Assembly: GCA_943354965.1 (NCBI GenBank)
Contig: CALRDN010000011.1
Span: 1-42,070, forward strand
DNA length: 42,070 bases
Direction of reading: 5' to 3'
Source of the DNA: Candidatus Peribacteria bacterium
GTDB taxonomy: Bacteria; Patescibacteriota; Gracilibacteria; UBA1369; UBA12463
In this document: positions 1 through 6,496 of the stretch, one piece after another
Layout of the letters: every line of letters starts with the position of its first letter
Numbering within the stretch: the first letter of the stretch is position 1
The notes under the pieces: model-generated
The model's database searches: none
Told to the model about the DNA's origin: nothing
The model's input: the letters and a program-made list of their open reading frames with translations, nothing else
Made by a program: the position numbers and the translations under genes

Positions 1-300
1 ATCTGACGGCTTTTTCTAGAATTTCTTTGGCATAGGGTTGGTCTTTGTAATAGGGAAAGCATTCAATGACTACTCTGGGATCTTTGTCTACAGCAGATCT
101 GACGGCTTTTTCTAGAATTTCTTTGGCATAGGGTTGGTCTTTGTAGCTATCGTAGCTATAAAGGGCTAATCCGGGTGCTTTGTTTATAGCAGATCTGACG
201 GCTTTTTCTAGAATTTCTTTGGCATAGGGTTGGTCTTTGTAGCTATCGTAGCTATAAAGGGCTAATCCGGGTTCTTCGTCTACGACAGATCTGACGGCTT
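1..300 (-). repeat. 96-bp coding tandem repeats in copy 2
   Basis: Units of exactly 96 bp begin at 1, 97, 193 and 289 (marker ATCTGACGGC). The units starting at 97 and 193 are nearly identical. Each encodes 32 aa around YKDQPYAKEILEKAVRS. They are coding repeats, not CRISPR. Confidence 0.9.
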
Positions 301-712
301 TTTCTAGGAAATGGAGATATCGCGGGTTTAGTTTTGCTTCTGGGCGCTCAATACTTTTAAAAAATATTCTTGGATATTGTTCACATATGTAATCTGACAT
401 GGGATCCATTTTTCTTGCAGCAGCAAATATCTTCACTAGTTCGCTTTGCATCCACTCTCTTAGCTCCTCAGGGGTTGAAATTTTGAGCTCGGGGAAGAGT
501 TTTTTTACTTTTCCTATGGCAACGCGAAGTGCATCTTCGCGATCTTTTTGATCTTCAATAATATCTACGTCATCAAGCCACTTTTGCATAGATTCAATTT
601 TTTGTTTCAGTGCAATATATTCCTGTTGCTCTATTGATTCTTTTGGAATATTTTTCTTGGATTCCTTGGAATCTTTTGGCTGATCTATTGATTGTGGCTG
701 TTCCGGGGGCAT
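1..712 (-). CDS. Helical-repeat protein, copy 2 (3' end lies outside the window)
   Basis: Only the N-terminal ~237 residues are present; the gene runs off the left edge. It starts MPPEQPQSIDQPKDSKES, matching the start of the complete paralogue at 1126-3240 (MPLEQPKNIDQPKKSKES), which fixes the start codon. Both have a charged N-terminus, a helical stretch, the shared stretch MDPMSDYICEQYP, then repeats. Here the repeats are 32 aa (96 bp; units begin near 1, 97, 193 and 289) around the core YKDQPYAKEILEKAVRS. They are most likely alpha-helical hairpins of a solenoid (TPR/HEAT-like in style; I recognise no named family). Whether this copy carries the putative peptidase domain of its paralogue cannot be seen. 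It follows the small ORF at 722-856 by 9 bp and probably shares its promoter. Function unknown. Confidence 0.85.
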   Translation of the reverse strand, partial: MPPEQPQSIDQPKDSKESKKNIPKESIEQQEYIALKQKIESMQKWLDDVDIIEDQKDREDALRVAIGKVKKLFPELKISTPEELREWMQSELVKIFAAARKMDPMSDYICEQYPRIFFKSIERPEAKLNPRYLHFLEKAVRSVVDEEPGLALYSYDSYKDQPYAKEILEKAVRSAINKAPGLALYSYDSYKDQPYAKEILEKAVRSAVDKDPRVVIECFPYYKDQPYAKEILEKAVR

Positions 713-721
713 AGGATGAAT

Positions 722-856
722 TTAGAGAGCGTTGAGTTTTGAGAGGATCGCATCTGTTTGTGCATCTTTTTCTGTGGATTCTTTTTTGGAAGAATACTCC
801 TGCTTCGCGAGGGCGAAGAGGCGGTCGAGGAAGGTGATTTTTTGTTGAGTAGTCAT
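722..856 (-). CDS. Small ORF (44 aa) preceding helical-repeat gene, copy 2
   Basis: Encodes 44 aa beginning MTTQQKITFLDRLFALAK and ending DAILSKLNAL. It is supported by its paralogue at 3264-3419: the stretch KITFLDRLF.LAKQEY.S.KES.EKD and the C-terminus LSKLNAL are conserved between the two, and each sits immediately upstream of a helical-repeat gene. It looks like one or two short amphipathic helices, with no TM segment. The stop codon is 9 bp before the start of the downstream gene, so the two are probably co-transcribed from the TATAAT promoter at 884-889. A partner, inhibitor or chaperone of the large protein is an inference from the pairing only. Confidence 0.7.
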   Translation of the reverse strand: MTTQQKITFLDRLFALAKQEYSSKKESTEKDAQTDAILSKLNAL

Positions 857-883
857 GGGGTTTGTTTGTTTTTGTGTCTATTC

Positions 884-889
884 ATTATA
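884..889 (-). promoter_or_regulatory. -10 box (TATAAT) of module copy 2
   Basis: On the minus strand a perfect TATAAT lies 27 nt before the ATG of the small ORF. The sequence AACC(C)TCA...ATGA..TATAAT is also found at the same place in module copy 1 (3449-3454), so the promoter was duplicated with the genes. No good -35 is visible. Confidence 0.6.
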
Positions 890-916
890 CCTCATTTTTG
901 AGGGTTTTACCATAGC

Positions 917-1117
917 TCATGCTGACCTTATCAAGTGATTCTTGGCTTCAGAATCACCTCCAGGGTATTCTTCGAGAAACACCCTGCCTGCCGTCTTGAA
1001 CTTCTTCTCGGAGCGCATCAAATACCAGTTCTTCTTGAACTGAACTTGGAAGTGGAATAAATAGTAACTATGGCGTGTATCCGCACCACAGACCGCAACA
1101 GCGGTCGGATCCCGATT
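917..1117 (-). pseudogene. Conserved intergenic coding-like element A
   Basis: An open stretch of 66 codons bounded by TAG upstream and TGA downstream, with no ATG, GTG, TTG or CTG before its conserved part. It contains ADTRHSYYLFHFQVQFKK, then NWYLMRSEKKFKTAGRVFLE. Its counterpart at 3533-3709 has HSYYLFHFGVQFKKNWY and KFKTAGRVYIEEF. The differences are synonymous or conservative (FLEEY versus YIEEF; GCA/GCG; AGG/CGG), as expected of coding DNA. The DNA also has two inverted repeats: a 6-bp stem at 1091-1106 whose sequence differs from that in element B but still pairs, and an identical CAGTTC/GAACTG hairpin at 1026-1042. It may be a gene remnant, a small gene with an unusual start, or a structured RNA. 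Confidence 0.5.
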
Positions 1118-1125
1118 CTATTTTT

Positions 1126-3240
1126 TTATTCCCTCTGATACGACTTCAGAAAATTTACCCCGAGATTTTTGTCGGGAGACACATAATTAGAAAAATTTTC
1201 ATTCTTTCCGAGTTTTTTCTCCGCTTCCGTCCAGAAAGTAGACCAGGTGATATCTTTGCCAGATAAGATCGTCTCGTTGAGAGCCTTGAGAAGTGGATCG
1301 TTGACCAGCATCGTACCGGTACCTTTGGTGGAAATAATATGAGCCTTTGGTGATTTGCCGAGCACTGCAGTAACTTCATTGTACCCTCCACATGACCCCA
1401 TCCAGACTATACGGGCGATATCCGTGATGCGAGCGATAGTTTTTGCTGCGTGAAAGCTGTGCCCACGATGAACAACGACGATGGTTTTGATGTTCTTTGT
1501 TGCAAATATTTTTTGGATGTCTTCGGGTCCATCATCTTCATTTTCCGGTTTGTTGGCATACATCTCTACCGTCTTGTCTTTTTCTTTTTTGGAGATTTGA
1601 ACGTAAGAGCCACGATCTTCTATTTTCCAGTCAGATTGAGCACGATAATAGCGGAGAAAATTAGCAAAAGAGTCTTTTCCGTCATTATCGTTGTAGAAGA
1701 AGTACTGCTGGATATTTTTTCCATCGGGATTGAATAATTCTTTGGAGGCAAGAGTAGAGACATTTTCTAGCGGATATTTGACTGCCATCTGGGAAAACCA
1801 TGGATCTGCAATTTTACTGGCAGCAACACTGGCGAGTAGGCCATAGAGCTTCATTGTTTTTTGGTCTCCCGCCTTTTCTGCCTTGACGTAGGCTTCTTTG
1901 ACGAACCCACTCATGGAAGACATAAGCGCAGGATCCTTGAGGACAGAGAAGGTATCCGCAAGCGTGACGGCGTTTTTGAGACGATCTTCTGGCTTGCCGA
2001 GGTCTATTACGGAACCCCTCAGGATTTGTTGCGCTTTGGTGGGGTCCATCGTTGCGAGAAATTCGCTGAGGCGATTGTAGCTAGCACAGAGCCGCAGGAA
2101 TGTTTTTGTACCATCTCCTGACTGCATCACCTGATCACCTTTTTTTCCTTCTGCATGCATTTTTGCGAGAAATCGATTGAACAATCCATTGAATGATGAA
2201 GTTAATATTTCTCGATCTCCTTCGACTATTATGTTATAAATAGTCGAGGCAGGTATCTTGCTTGTAATTGCAAAACGGAAATCATCTTTTAGCTCATGGA
2301 GACTATTAATGATTCTAACAATCCTTAATGCTGATTTTTCCGTAAGAGTGGCAGTCGAGAAAGATAGCCCGATCTTTTCCAGAACCTCTTTGGCATATGG
2401 CTGGGATTTGTAGAGGTCGAAGATATCAAAAACTAGTCCAGGATTTTTATCTGCTACTTTTTCCAGAACCTCTTTGGCATATGGCTGGGATTTGTAGAGG
2501 TCGAAGTAATTGTTAGTAAGAGCTAATTCAGGATCACTTCTTACTGCTTTTTCCAGAATCTCTTTGGCATATGGCTGGGATTTGTAGAGGTCGAAGTGAT
2601 CAAAAACTGATGCAGGATTTTTGTCTGCGACATTTCTTACTACTTTTTCTAGAATCTTTTTGGCATAGGGCTGGGATTTGTAGAGGTAGATACATCCAAG
2701 AGCGTATCCAGGTTCTTTGTCTGATGCTTTTTCCAGAACCTCTTTGGCATATGGCTGGGATTTGTAGAGGTCGGAGTAACTAAGAGCTAATTCAGGATTT
2801 ATGTCTGCAGCACTTCTGGCAGCTTTTTCCAGAAATTTTAAATACTTTTCATTTCGTCCGCTCTCCGGATGTTCGGCAATAAATTTGAGAAATTTTCCCG
2901 GGTATTGTTCGCATATATAATCGGACATGGGATCCATCGTATCGGCTTTCTCGTCGAGCTCTTTTAGTTCCTTCTGTATCCATTCGATGAGTTTGGGAGG
3001 GTCTTGGATTTTGAGTTCAGGTATGAGTTTTTTTAATTTTTCTGTAGCAGTGCGGAGAGCATCTTCGCGGGATTTGCGGTCTTCTTTATTTTCTGAGTTT
3101 GTCAGCCATTTGAAGATCATGGCTGCTTTTTGCTTCAAGACAAGAATATTTTCTTTCTCGGTTGATTCCTCGGGGGTCTTATGAGCAGACTCTTTTGATT
3201 TTTTTGGTTGGTCGATATTTTTTGGCTGTTCGAGAGGCAT
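1126..3240 (-). CDS. Helical-repeat protein with C-terminal caspase-like (clan CD-like) domain, copy 1
   Basis: A complete 704-aa protein without signal peptide or TM segment. Residues 1-60 are charged. About residues 140-300 hold five repeats of 28-32 aa with the core LYKSQPYAKEVLEK, probably a helical solenoid. A helical middle region follows. The last ~160 residues form an alpha/beta region in which strand-like KTIVVVHRGHS (His594) is followed by a helix and strand-like IVWMGSCGGYNE (Cys617). A His after a hydrophobic strand and a Cys after the next one is the layout of clan CD peptidases (caspase, CHAT, gingipain), though the 23-residue spacing is short. Peptidase activity is inference. 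It follows the small ORF at 3264-3419 by 23 bp. Its partial paralogue lies downstream at 1-712. Confidence 0.85.
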   Translation of the reverse strand: MPLEQPKNIDQPKKSKESAHKTPEESTEKENILVLKQKAAMIFKWLTNSENKEDRKSREDALRTATEKLKKLIPELKIQDPPKLIEWIQKELKELDEKADTMDPMSDYICEQYPGKFLKFIAEHPESGRNEKYLKFLEKAARSAADINPELALSYSDLYKSQPYAKEVLEKASDKEPGYALGCIYLYKSQPYAKKILEKVVRNVADKNPASVFDHFDLYKSQPYAKEILEKAVRSDPELALTNNYFDLYKSQPYAKEVLEKVADKNPGLVFDIFDLYKSQPYAKEVLEKIGLSFSTATLTEKSALRIVRIINSLHELKDDFRFAITSKIPASTIYNIIVEGDREILTSSFNGLFNRFLAKMHAEGKKGDQVMQSGDGTKTFLRLCASYNRLSEFLATMDPTKAQQILRGSVIDLGKPEDRLKNAVTLADTFSVLKDPALMSSMSGFVKEAYVKAEKAGDQKTMKLYGLLASVAASKIADPWFSQMAVKYPLENVSTLASKELFNPDGKNIQQYFFYNDNDGKDSFANFLRYYRAQSDWKIEDRGSYVQISKKEKDKTVEMYANKPENEDDGPEDIQKIFATKNIKTIVVVHRGHSFHAAKTIARITDIARIVWMGSCGGYNEVTAVLGKSPKAHIISTKGTGTMLVNDPLLKALNETILSGKDITWSTFWTEAEKKLGKNENFSNYVSPDKNLGVNFLKSYQRE
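2370..2830 (-). repeat. 84-96-bp coding repeats in copy 1
   Basis: Five units sharing the plus-strand block CTTTGGCATATGGCTGGGAT followed by TTGTAGAGGTC. They encode LYKSQPYAKEVLEK-type segments of 28, 30 or 32 residues. Copies within this gene are more alike than to those at 1-300. Confidence 0.85.
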
Positions 3241-3263
3241 ATGAGGGCTGGTTAGAGCCTAAT

Positions 3264-3419
3264 TTAGAGTGCATTGAGTTTAGAGAGAGCAGCATCTACT
3301 TGAAAATCCTTTTCTTTGGATTCCTTGTTGGAGGCATATTCTTGTTTGGCGAGCTTGAAGAGACGATCAAGGAAGGTGATTTTTTCCACAAGGGATGCTC
3401 CGGTATGCTTGGGGGTCAT
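3264..3419 (-). CDS. Small ORF (51 aa) preceding helical-repeat gene, copy 1
   Basis: Encodes 51 aa: MTPKHTGASLVEKITFLDRL, a helical middle, and the C-terminus LSKLNAL. It aligns end to end with the 44-aa product at 722-856 apart from 7 extra residues near the N-terminus, and holds the same position ahead of a helical-repeat gene. Conservation of this pair after divergence of the copies suggests it is translated. No Shine-Dalgarno is seen; a TATAAT box at 3449-3454 gives a leader of roughly 20 nt. Function unknown; a partner of the downstream protein is the simplest guess. Confidence 0.7.
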   Translation of the reverse strand: MTPKHTGASLVEKITFLDRLFKLAKQEYASNKESKEKDFQVDAALSKLNAL

Positions 3420-3448
3420 AGAAGTTTTGTTAGTTTTTGCTTCTTTGA

Positions 3449-3454
3449 ATTATA
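3449..3454 (-). promoter_or_regulatory. -10 box (TATAAT) of module copy 1
   Basis: Perfect TATAAT on the minus strand, 29 nt before the small ORF ATG, in the same context as the box at 884-889. It separates this module from the element at 3533-3709, which therefore lies upstream of the promoter and is not part of the module mRNA. Confidence 0.6.
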
Positions 3455-3532
3455 TCATAATTCTGAGGTTTTTGCTATGCATGGTTCATGCATGCTCCTG
3501 GGGAAGTAGGTAGCTTCAAAAACTACCTTCCT

Positions 3533-3709
3533 TCAAGAGAATTCCTCAATATACACCCGCCCCGCCGTCTTGAACTTCCTGTCTTTCGGGCTTACATACC
3601 AGTTCTTCTTGAACTGAACTCCGAAGTGGAATAAATAGTAACTATGGCGCGCATCCGCACCACAGACACTGAAGGTGTCGGATTCCAATTCCGTTCTGGA
3701 TTTTGACCA
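3533..3709 (-). pseudogene. Conserved intergenic coding-like element B
   Basis: An open stretch of 58 codons between a TAG (3710-3712) and a TGA (3533-3535). It contains CGADARHSYYLFHFGVQFKK followed by NWYVSPKDRKFKTAGRVYIE, matching element A at 917-1117. A TTG eight codons in is the only possible start before the conserved part, and element A lacks it. The inverted repeat at 3665-3679 (GACAC...GTGTC) replaces the GACCGC...GCGGTC of element A, so pairing but not sequence is kept; the loop region differs by 1 nt, so this hairpin is not itself coding. The CAGTTC/GAACTG hairpin at 3600-3616 is identical. Unnamed; the duplication unit appears to be element + promoter + small ORF + large gene. 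Confidence 0.5.
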
Positions 3710-3743
3710 CTACTGCTGTATTACTTAGCGCCTCAATTAGGCT

Positions 3744-4244
3744 CTACAGCCTTCCTAATACCTCCCTCAGTTCATCTCCCGTGCTATTTGCTACTTTCAT
3801 TACAGGAGTTGCGGATTTTCTCTTCAGATCATCAATTTTATCAAGAAGCGCTATCACTAAGGGCATATCGGCACTCTTATCCGTTAAGAACGTCCCATTT
3901 AAAGATACTTTGCCCAATGGGGAAAGTGTATGAAACGAGAGCTGCGTTAATTTATCTCCCTGTCCTGTAGCACGGCTAACCATAATTTCAATTCTCTCCA
4001 GATTCTTCCTCGCTTCCTGGTCACCGCGTGGACCCGTTATAGTTCTCAATTTTATCTTCACGCCATCCCCCATCACGGTTTCATCAACTGCGCACAATGC
4101 TCTCATGCGTGGAGCGACGATAGCTGTTGCACGAAGCACGGATGCCTCAAGCTCTATCTGGGCAGGTGTTTGATGGACTTCCATGCGGCTTTCACCGCTA
4201 TCTTGATGACCATCGTTGAGGCCGGATTGAGATGGGTTTAACAT
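3744..4244 (-). CDS. Hypothetical protein (166 aa)
   Basis: A 166-aa soluble protein starting MLNPSQSGLNDGHQDSGES. The first ~25 residues look disordered. The rest mixes helices and strands (LRTITGPRGDQEARKNLERI; LSFHTLSPLGKVSLNGTFL) and ends in a helix (ELREVLGRL). No catalytic motif, signal peptide or TM segment is seen, and I do not recognise the family. It lies upstream of the duplicated module, separated from it by element B and a promoter, so it is probably a separate transcript that reads into element B. An AT-rich stretch (4245-4340) lies upstream. Confidence 0.65.
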   Translation of the reverse strand: MLNPSQSGLNDGHQDSGESRMEVHQTPAQIELEASVLRATAIVAPRMRALCAVDETVMGDGVKIKLRTITGPRGDQEARKNLERIEIMVSRATGQGDKLTQLSFHTLSPLGKVSLNGTFLTDKSADMPLVIALLDKIDDLKRKSATPVMKVANSTGDELREVLGRL

Positions 4245-4376
4245 AGAATATTTGGTTATATTGAGCTAATTTTTATATTGTTATTATAAACTATATTCGA
4301 TAATTTTGCAAGTTTCTTGAATTTGACTTATTCTTTTAATTATGTTTAAATGAGTATCCACTTAATATACACTTCT

Positions 4377-4994
4377 ATGCTTACGTCAAAGCCAGAGTTA
4401 GCACTGCCGGAGGAAAAAGAATTCAGCTACGAACATGCTGGGTTTGAGTTTCGTGGGGCAAAGTTGGACTGGAAAAATAATTATCTCAATGGAAAATATA
4501 GCGTTATCGTGTCGGCTGGAGGTGAGCCAGTAGGACGATTTACCTTTTTCACATCGGATGTATATGGATCGGAAATTATTTTTGAAGGTATGTTTATTGA
4601 GCCAACACTTCGAAAACGTGGTATTTCCGCAACGCTCATGGAGTCACTTTTTCGTGTAGCACATGCTTCAGGACGAGAAATGAATCATGCTTGGCCACAG
4701 AGAAAGCCACTTATGGGTCTCATTTTGCATAAGTATGGGTTCGAGCCTGTGTCACTTGGAAAAAGGGAGTTACAGGAAACTGTTTACGTAGGCAGAGGAG
4801 ATACATCAGGTCAGACAAAGTTGTGGTTTCCTATGTCTGCAAAAGCGAGAGAGTTTAGAAACTCAAACATCGGGAAGGTGCAACCATACATTATCGTTGA
4901 ATCGCTCCGACAAATTCATGATGCGGTTCGAGTGGTGTTGAATACTGATTATATTTTGTCGTATCCGGAGCGAGCGCCACTGGTTCGCTCGTAG
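4377..4994 (+). CDS. GNAT-family N-acetyltransferase
   Basis: About 205 aa, with a GNAT acetyl-CoA-binding core: strand EIIFEGMFIEPTLRKRGISA carries the R-x-x-G-x-A pyrophosphate loop (RKRGIS), followed by the helix TLMESLFRVAHASG and the C-terminal HKYGFEPVS typical of the fold. The acceptor substrate cannot be read from sequence. An in-frame ATG at 4350 would add nine residues (MSIHLIYTS). I prefer 4377 because TATACA at 4366-4371 lies just before it, and a TTGACT at 4323-4328 with TTTAAA at 4345-4350 would put the earlier ATG at the -10. It is convergent with rnc, whose stop is 3 bp away. Confidence 0.75.
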   Translation: MLTSKPELALPEEKEFSYEHAGFEFRGAKLDWKNNYLNGKYSVIVSAGGEPVGRFTFFTSDVYGSEIIFEGMFIEPTLRKRGISATLMESLFRVAHASGREMNHAWPQRKPLMGLILHKYGFEPVSLGKRELQETVYVGRGDTSGQTKLWFPMSAKAREFRNSNIGKVQPYIIVESLRQIHDAVRVVLNTDYILSYPERAPLVRS

Positions 4995-4997
4995 TAC

Positions 4998-5693
4998 TTA
5001 CGCCTTGTCCCAGCCCTGAGCCTTTACGGCTTCTGTGGCAGCGTTTTCTTCGGCCTTTTGCTTACTGGCACCGTGGCCTTTGGCTATCAGCTCTTCGCCG
5101 ATGTATGCGCCCATGGTAAATACCTTGTTGTGGTCTGGTCCGGTCTCACTGAGGAGAATATAGTGCGGAGTTGTGTTTACTTTCCCCTGAGCCATTTCCT
5201 GGAAGAGTGATTTTCCATCGATGTGGAGGCCTTTTTCGATAATTACATCGAGCTTCGTCAAGATATAGTCGTCAATGAATTTTCTGGCAACCCGATAACC
5301 ACGGTCGATAAATATGGCTCCGATAAGCGCTTCGAGAACGTTGGCGAGGATGTGTGGTTTTTCGCGGCCGCCCGAGTGCTCTTCGCCACGGCTGAGATTC
5401 AGATATTTTCCGAGGTTGAGTTCGCGTGATACTTCCGCTAGGTGATTTCCTTTTACGAGGGCGGAGCGCCAGTTCGTGAGCTCTCCTTCTTGCTTGAGTG
5501 GATAGTACTTAAATAAATATTCCGTTGTTACCAGTTCGAGAACGGCATCGCCGAGAAATTCGAGACGTTCGTTGTGCTCCTTGAGACCCTTTTGTTCATT
5601 CACATACGATTTGTGAATAAAGGCCAACTTGAGAAGATCCTGGTTTTTGATCTGAACACCTATTTCTTCGAGAAGTTTTGTGTAGTCGTGCAT
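4998..5693 (-). CDS. rnc: Ribonuclease III
   Basis: A 231-aa protein of standard length. The endonuclease domain (about 1-155) has the signature HNERLEFLGDAVLEL with the acidic residues E42, E45 and D49, and the second acidic patch LANVLEALIGAIFIDRGY. In the latter, E. coli Asp114 is replaced by Asn while the catalytic Glu (E117 equivalent) is kept. The dsRNA-binding domain follows (about 158-228: GKSLFQEMAQ...GHGASKQKAEENAATEAVKA). It cuts double-stranded RNA in rRNA and mRNA maturation. It is last of the yceD-rpmF-nusB-rnc run, 25 bp after nusB. It also appears to have its own promoter: TATAGT at 5700-5705 ends 6 nt before the ATG, predicting a leaderless transcript. Confidence 0.97.
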   Translation of the reverse strand: MHDYTKLLEEIGVQIKNQDLLKLAFIHKSYVNEQKGLKEHNERLEFLGDAVLELVTTEYLFKYYPLKQEGELTNWRSALVKGNHLAEVSRELNLGKYLNLSRGEEHSGGREKPHILANVLEALIGAIFIDRGYRVARKFIDDYILTKLDVIIEKGLHIDGKSLFQEMAQGKVNTTPHYILLSETGPDHNKVFTMGAYIGEELIAKGHGASKQKAEENAATEAVKAQGWDKA

Positions 5694-5699
5694 AGAAAT

Positions 5700-5705
5700 A
5701 CTATA
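5700..5705 (-). promoter_or_regulatory. -10 box before rnc, predicting a leaderless mRNA
   Basis: Minus-strand TATAGT, then 6 nt (ATTTCT), then the rnc ATG. With usual -10 to +1 spacing the mRNA would begin at the A of the start codon. The -35 region (around 5723-5729, TAGTAA) is poor. Confidence 0.45.
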
Positions 5706-5718
5706 CCTTATTTGATAC

Positions 5719-6165
5719 TTATTTTACTATCGGATTGCCCGTCTTGTGATCGCGATGTACGCAGTATTTTTCCAAAATTTTACTCAAAACGCCATTAATA
5801 AATTTCGGGGCGTTGACGTCGGCGTAATCTTTTGCGACTTCGATAGCCTCGTTAATGGCTACGATAGGCGGAACTTCTGCGGAGAACATAATCTCATATG
5901 TTCCGATCTCGAGAATGCCACGATCGACCGGGGCGATTTTTTCTAATGGCCACTCAACGGCGAATTCTTTGATTAATGGCAGAATCTCTTCACGATACTT
6001 CAAAACTCCCTCTAGCGTTGCCGAGGCGAAGGTGATGACGTCAGGTCCTGCCGGATACTCATTGATCACGTACTGCAAAATATCCTGCGGCACGCCACCG
6101 TGGGTCTCATAGGCAAAGAGCGTCTGCATAACCGCTATTCGAGCTGCGCGACGTGGGCTTGGCAT
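5719..6165 (-). CDS. nusB: Transcription antitermination factor NusB
   Basis: 148 aa, the normal NusB length. The N-terminus MPSPRRAARIAVMQTLFAYE is the family pattern (R..AR..A.Q.LY..E), and the C-terminal half has the conserved WPLEKIAPVDRGILEIGTYE and PPIVAINEAIEVAKDYA. NusB binds boxA RNA with NusE (S10) in the rRNA antitermination complex. Placement between rpmF and rnc links it to ribosome production. Spacing to rpmF is 58 bp and to rnc 25 bp. No Shine-Dalgarno is seen. Confidence 0.95.
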   Translation of the reverse strand: MPSPRRAARIAVMQTLFAYETHGGVPQDILQYVINEYPAGPDVITFASATLEGVLKYREEILPLIKEFAVEWPLEKIAPVDRGILEIGTYEIMFSAEVPPIVAINEAIEVAKDYADVNAPKFINGVLSKILEKYCVHRDHKTGNPIVK

Positions 6166-6223
6166 CGGGAAAAGCTTAAAGTTTATGTAAAAGGATTCAG
6201 TTTCTCCAAGGGGGAGAAGCCAA

Positions 6224-6463
6224 CTAAGCCTTAATCTTTGTTACTTTATCGAGAGGGCTAGCTTTGTTTATAACCTTCTTTCCTCGGTAGTAACCACAAG
6301 TTGGGCAGATACGGTGATTAACCTTTGGCTGCTTGCACTGGGTACAAGTAACGATTGGAGCTGAGTCTGTTAGCTTTCTTCGTGCGTTTGTAGCGAATGT
6401 AGTATAGCGAGATCTAACACGTGAACGTGATAGTTTTTGCTTGGTGGTAGGATGTTTTGCCAT
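6224..6463 (-). CDS. rpmF: 50S ribosomal protein L32
   Basis: 79 aa. It has the L32 N-terminus [20 protein letters not shown] followed by the zinc-ribbon pattern CTQCKQ...[12 protein letters not shown] (two CxxC pairs). It is slightly longer than the ~57-60 aa norm because of a C-terminal tail ([14 protein letters not shown]). It follows yceD by 33 bp, the widely conserved yceD-rpmF pairing. Confidence 0.95.
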   Translation of the reverse strand: MAKHPTTKQKLSRSRVRSRYTTFATNARRKLTDSAPIVTCTQCKQPKVNHRICPTCGYYRGKKVINKASPLDKVTKIKA

Positions 6464-6496
6464 GGTATTATGGGGTTGTTTGGGGTATTTGAGAGA

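Noticed and set aside
1-300. CRISPR-like array of regularly spaced repeats
   Set aside because: The 96-bp units are one continuous reading frame (32-aa repeats) with no distinct spacers, and no cas genes are present.
917-1117. Diversity-generating retroelement target (hairpin near a variable C-terminus)
   Set aside because: No reverse transcriptase or template repeat with adenine-specific changes is present; differences between the two elements are not A-biased.
1075-3513. Plus-strand ORFs of 60-140 aa opposite the helical-repeat genes
   Set aside because: They are antisense to a clearly coding minus-strand gene, have no promoter or family likeness, and follow the repeat structure of the other strand.
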